The translations under genes and the position numbers were made by a program. Below, piece after piece: positions 63,619 through 64,000 of a DNA stretch of 64,000 nt (position 1 is the stretch's first letter; every line of letters starts with the position of its first letter). The notes beneath the pieces were generated by a model. The model saw nothing but the letters and a program-made list of their open reading frames with translations, did not search any database and had not been told where the DNA came from. This DNA comes from Anaerohabitans sp964387285 (lineage in GTDB: Bacteria > Zhuqueibacterota > Zhuqueibacteria > Residuimicrobiales > Residuimicrobiaceae). The stretch is from the NCBI GenBank assembly GCA_964387285.1, contig CAYLWO010000010.1:1-64000 (forward strand), written 5' to 3'.

Positions 63619-64000
63619 TTATTCGAGGTATCCCTTGTCCGTATTGACGCTCCACACGTCATTGGCTTCGCCCAGAATGTTGCGGGCGGCGTACACGCCG
63701 GTGAGCATCGAATGATCCTGATTGTTGTAGCGGTGCATGCCGTTGCGCCCGATGGTGTGCAAATTGGAAAATTGCGCCAGGTATTGGCGGAGGATTTCCA
63801 GATTTTTCCGATAGTCGTCATCATAAACCGGATAAGCTTTTTCCATGCGCACCACCCTGCCGTCTTCCACTTCATCAGCCTGGATCAAGCCGAGGCAGGC
63901 GCATTCTTGAATTGCCAGTTTAATCAGCTGTTCATCGGGCCAGTGCCACTCCGGGTCGTGTTGCCAGAGAAAATATTCCAATCCCAGCGAGGTGCGCGCC
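63619..64000 (-). CDS. FAD-dependent oxidoreductase, UDP-galactopyranose-mutase-like, C-terminal part
   Basis: Only the last 127 residues or so are inside the window; the frame continues past the right edge. ARTSLGLEYFLW, AYPVYDDDYRKNLEIL, IGRNGMHRYNNQDHSMLTG and AARNILG are typical of flavin proteins related to UDP-galactopyranose mutase and protoporphyrinogen oxidase in polysaccharide loci. The RYNNQDHSM stretch is the C-terminal FAD contact. It belongs to the same broad class as the gene at 37916. Confidence 0.85.
   Translation of the reverse strand, partial: ARTSLGLEYFLWQHDPEWHWPDEQLIKLAIQECACLGLIQADEVEDGRVVRMEKAYPVYDDDYRKNLEILRQYLAQFSNLHTIGRNGMHRYNNQDHSMLTGVYAARNILGEANDVWSVNTDKGYLE

Noticed and set aside
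1..64000. CRISPR arrays, insertion sequences, prophage or toxin-antitoxin genes
   Set aside because: None seen: no regularly spaced direct repeats, no transposase or integrase reading frame, and no small toxin-antitoxin pair could be recognised.

Overview
The window looks like chromosome from a Gram-negative bacterium of the FCB group. KSB1, Calditrichota or a similar candidate phylum is my guess; no rRNA or other marker gene is present to settle it. The main clue is the giant surface protein at 245-7621. It ends in a YPNPFN-type C-terminal sorting domain, as secreted proteins of FCB bacteria with a type IX secretion system do, and it carries Asp-box, FnIII and dockerin modules. A second exported protein (lamin-tail domain) and two Tat-type leaders fit the same picture. 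No tRNA, rRNA, CRISPR array or intact insertion sequence was seen.

Left part (1-30,100). Four minus-strand genes (11948 to 245) run as one block. They encode a divergent protein that may be sigma-factor-like, a small zinc-finger protein, a membrane protein with a Lon-like (S16) Ser-Lys domain and FG-GAP/VCBS repeats, and the 2458-residue surface protein. Housekeeping genes follow: gcvP, a class I photolyase, a lamin-tail protein, purA, a STAS protein, secF and secD, citF, and a fused citD-citE gene that lacks the expected prosthetic-group serine. Next come a Tat-exported sugar isomerase-like protein, an amino acid permease, a DUF454 protein and a dicarboxylate/amino acid symporter. Spacers here hold several palindromes, one family with at least two near-identical copies, and a relic of an alpha-glucosidase gene.

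Right part (30,224-64,000). This is one long cell-surface glycan locus with many strand switches. It has eight clear glycosyltransferases of GT2 and GT4 type, a GT-C-like membrane enzyme, a large unknown membrane protein, and a GDP-mannose 3,5-epimerase homologue. It also has a flavin oxidoreductase plus the end of a second one, a flippase-like membrane protein, a Wzm/Wzt-type ABC exporter, two radical SAM enzymes, an SGNH-hydrolase-like protein, a pair of tandem paralogues of unknown family, a Tat-type sulfatase and six sulfotransferase-like genes.

Read together, the right part suggests a polymer built in the cytoplasm on a lipid carrier, sulfated by several PAPS-dependent enzymes, exported by the ABC transporter, and possibly trimmed by the exported sulfatase. 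A sulfated glycan with this many dedicated sulfotransferases is unusual for a bacterium and is the most interesting system in the window. Its structure cannot be read from the sequence, and no PAPS-synthesis genes lie inside the window.
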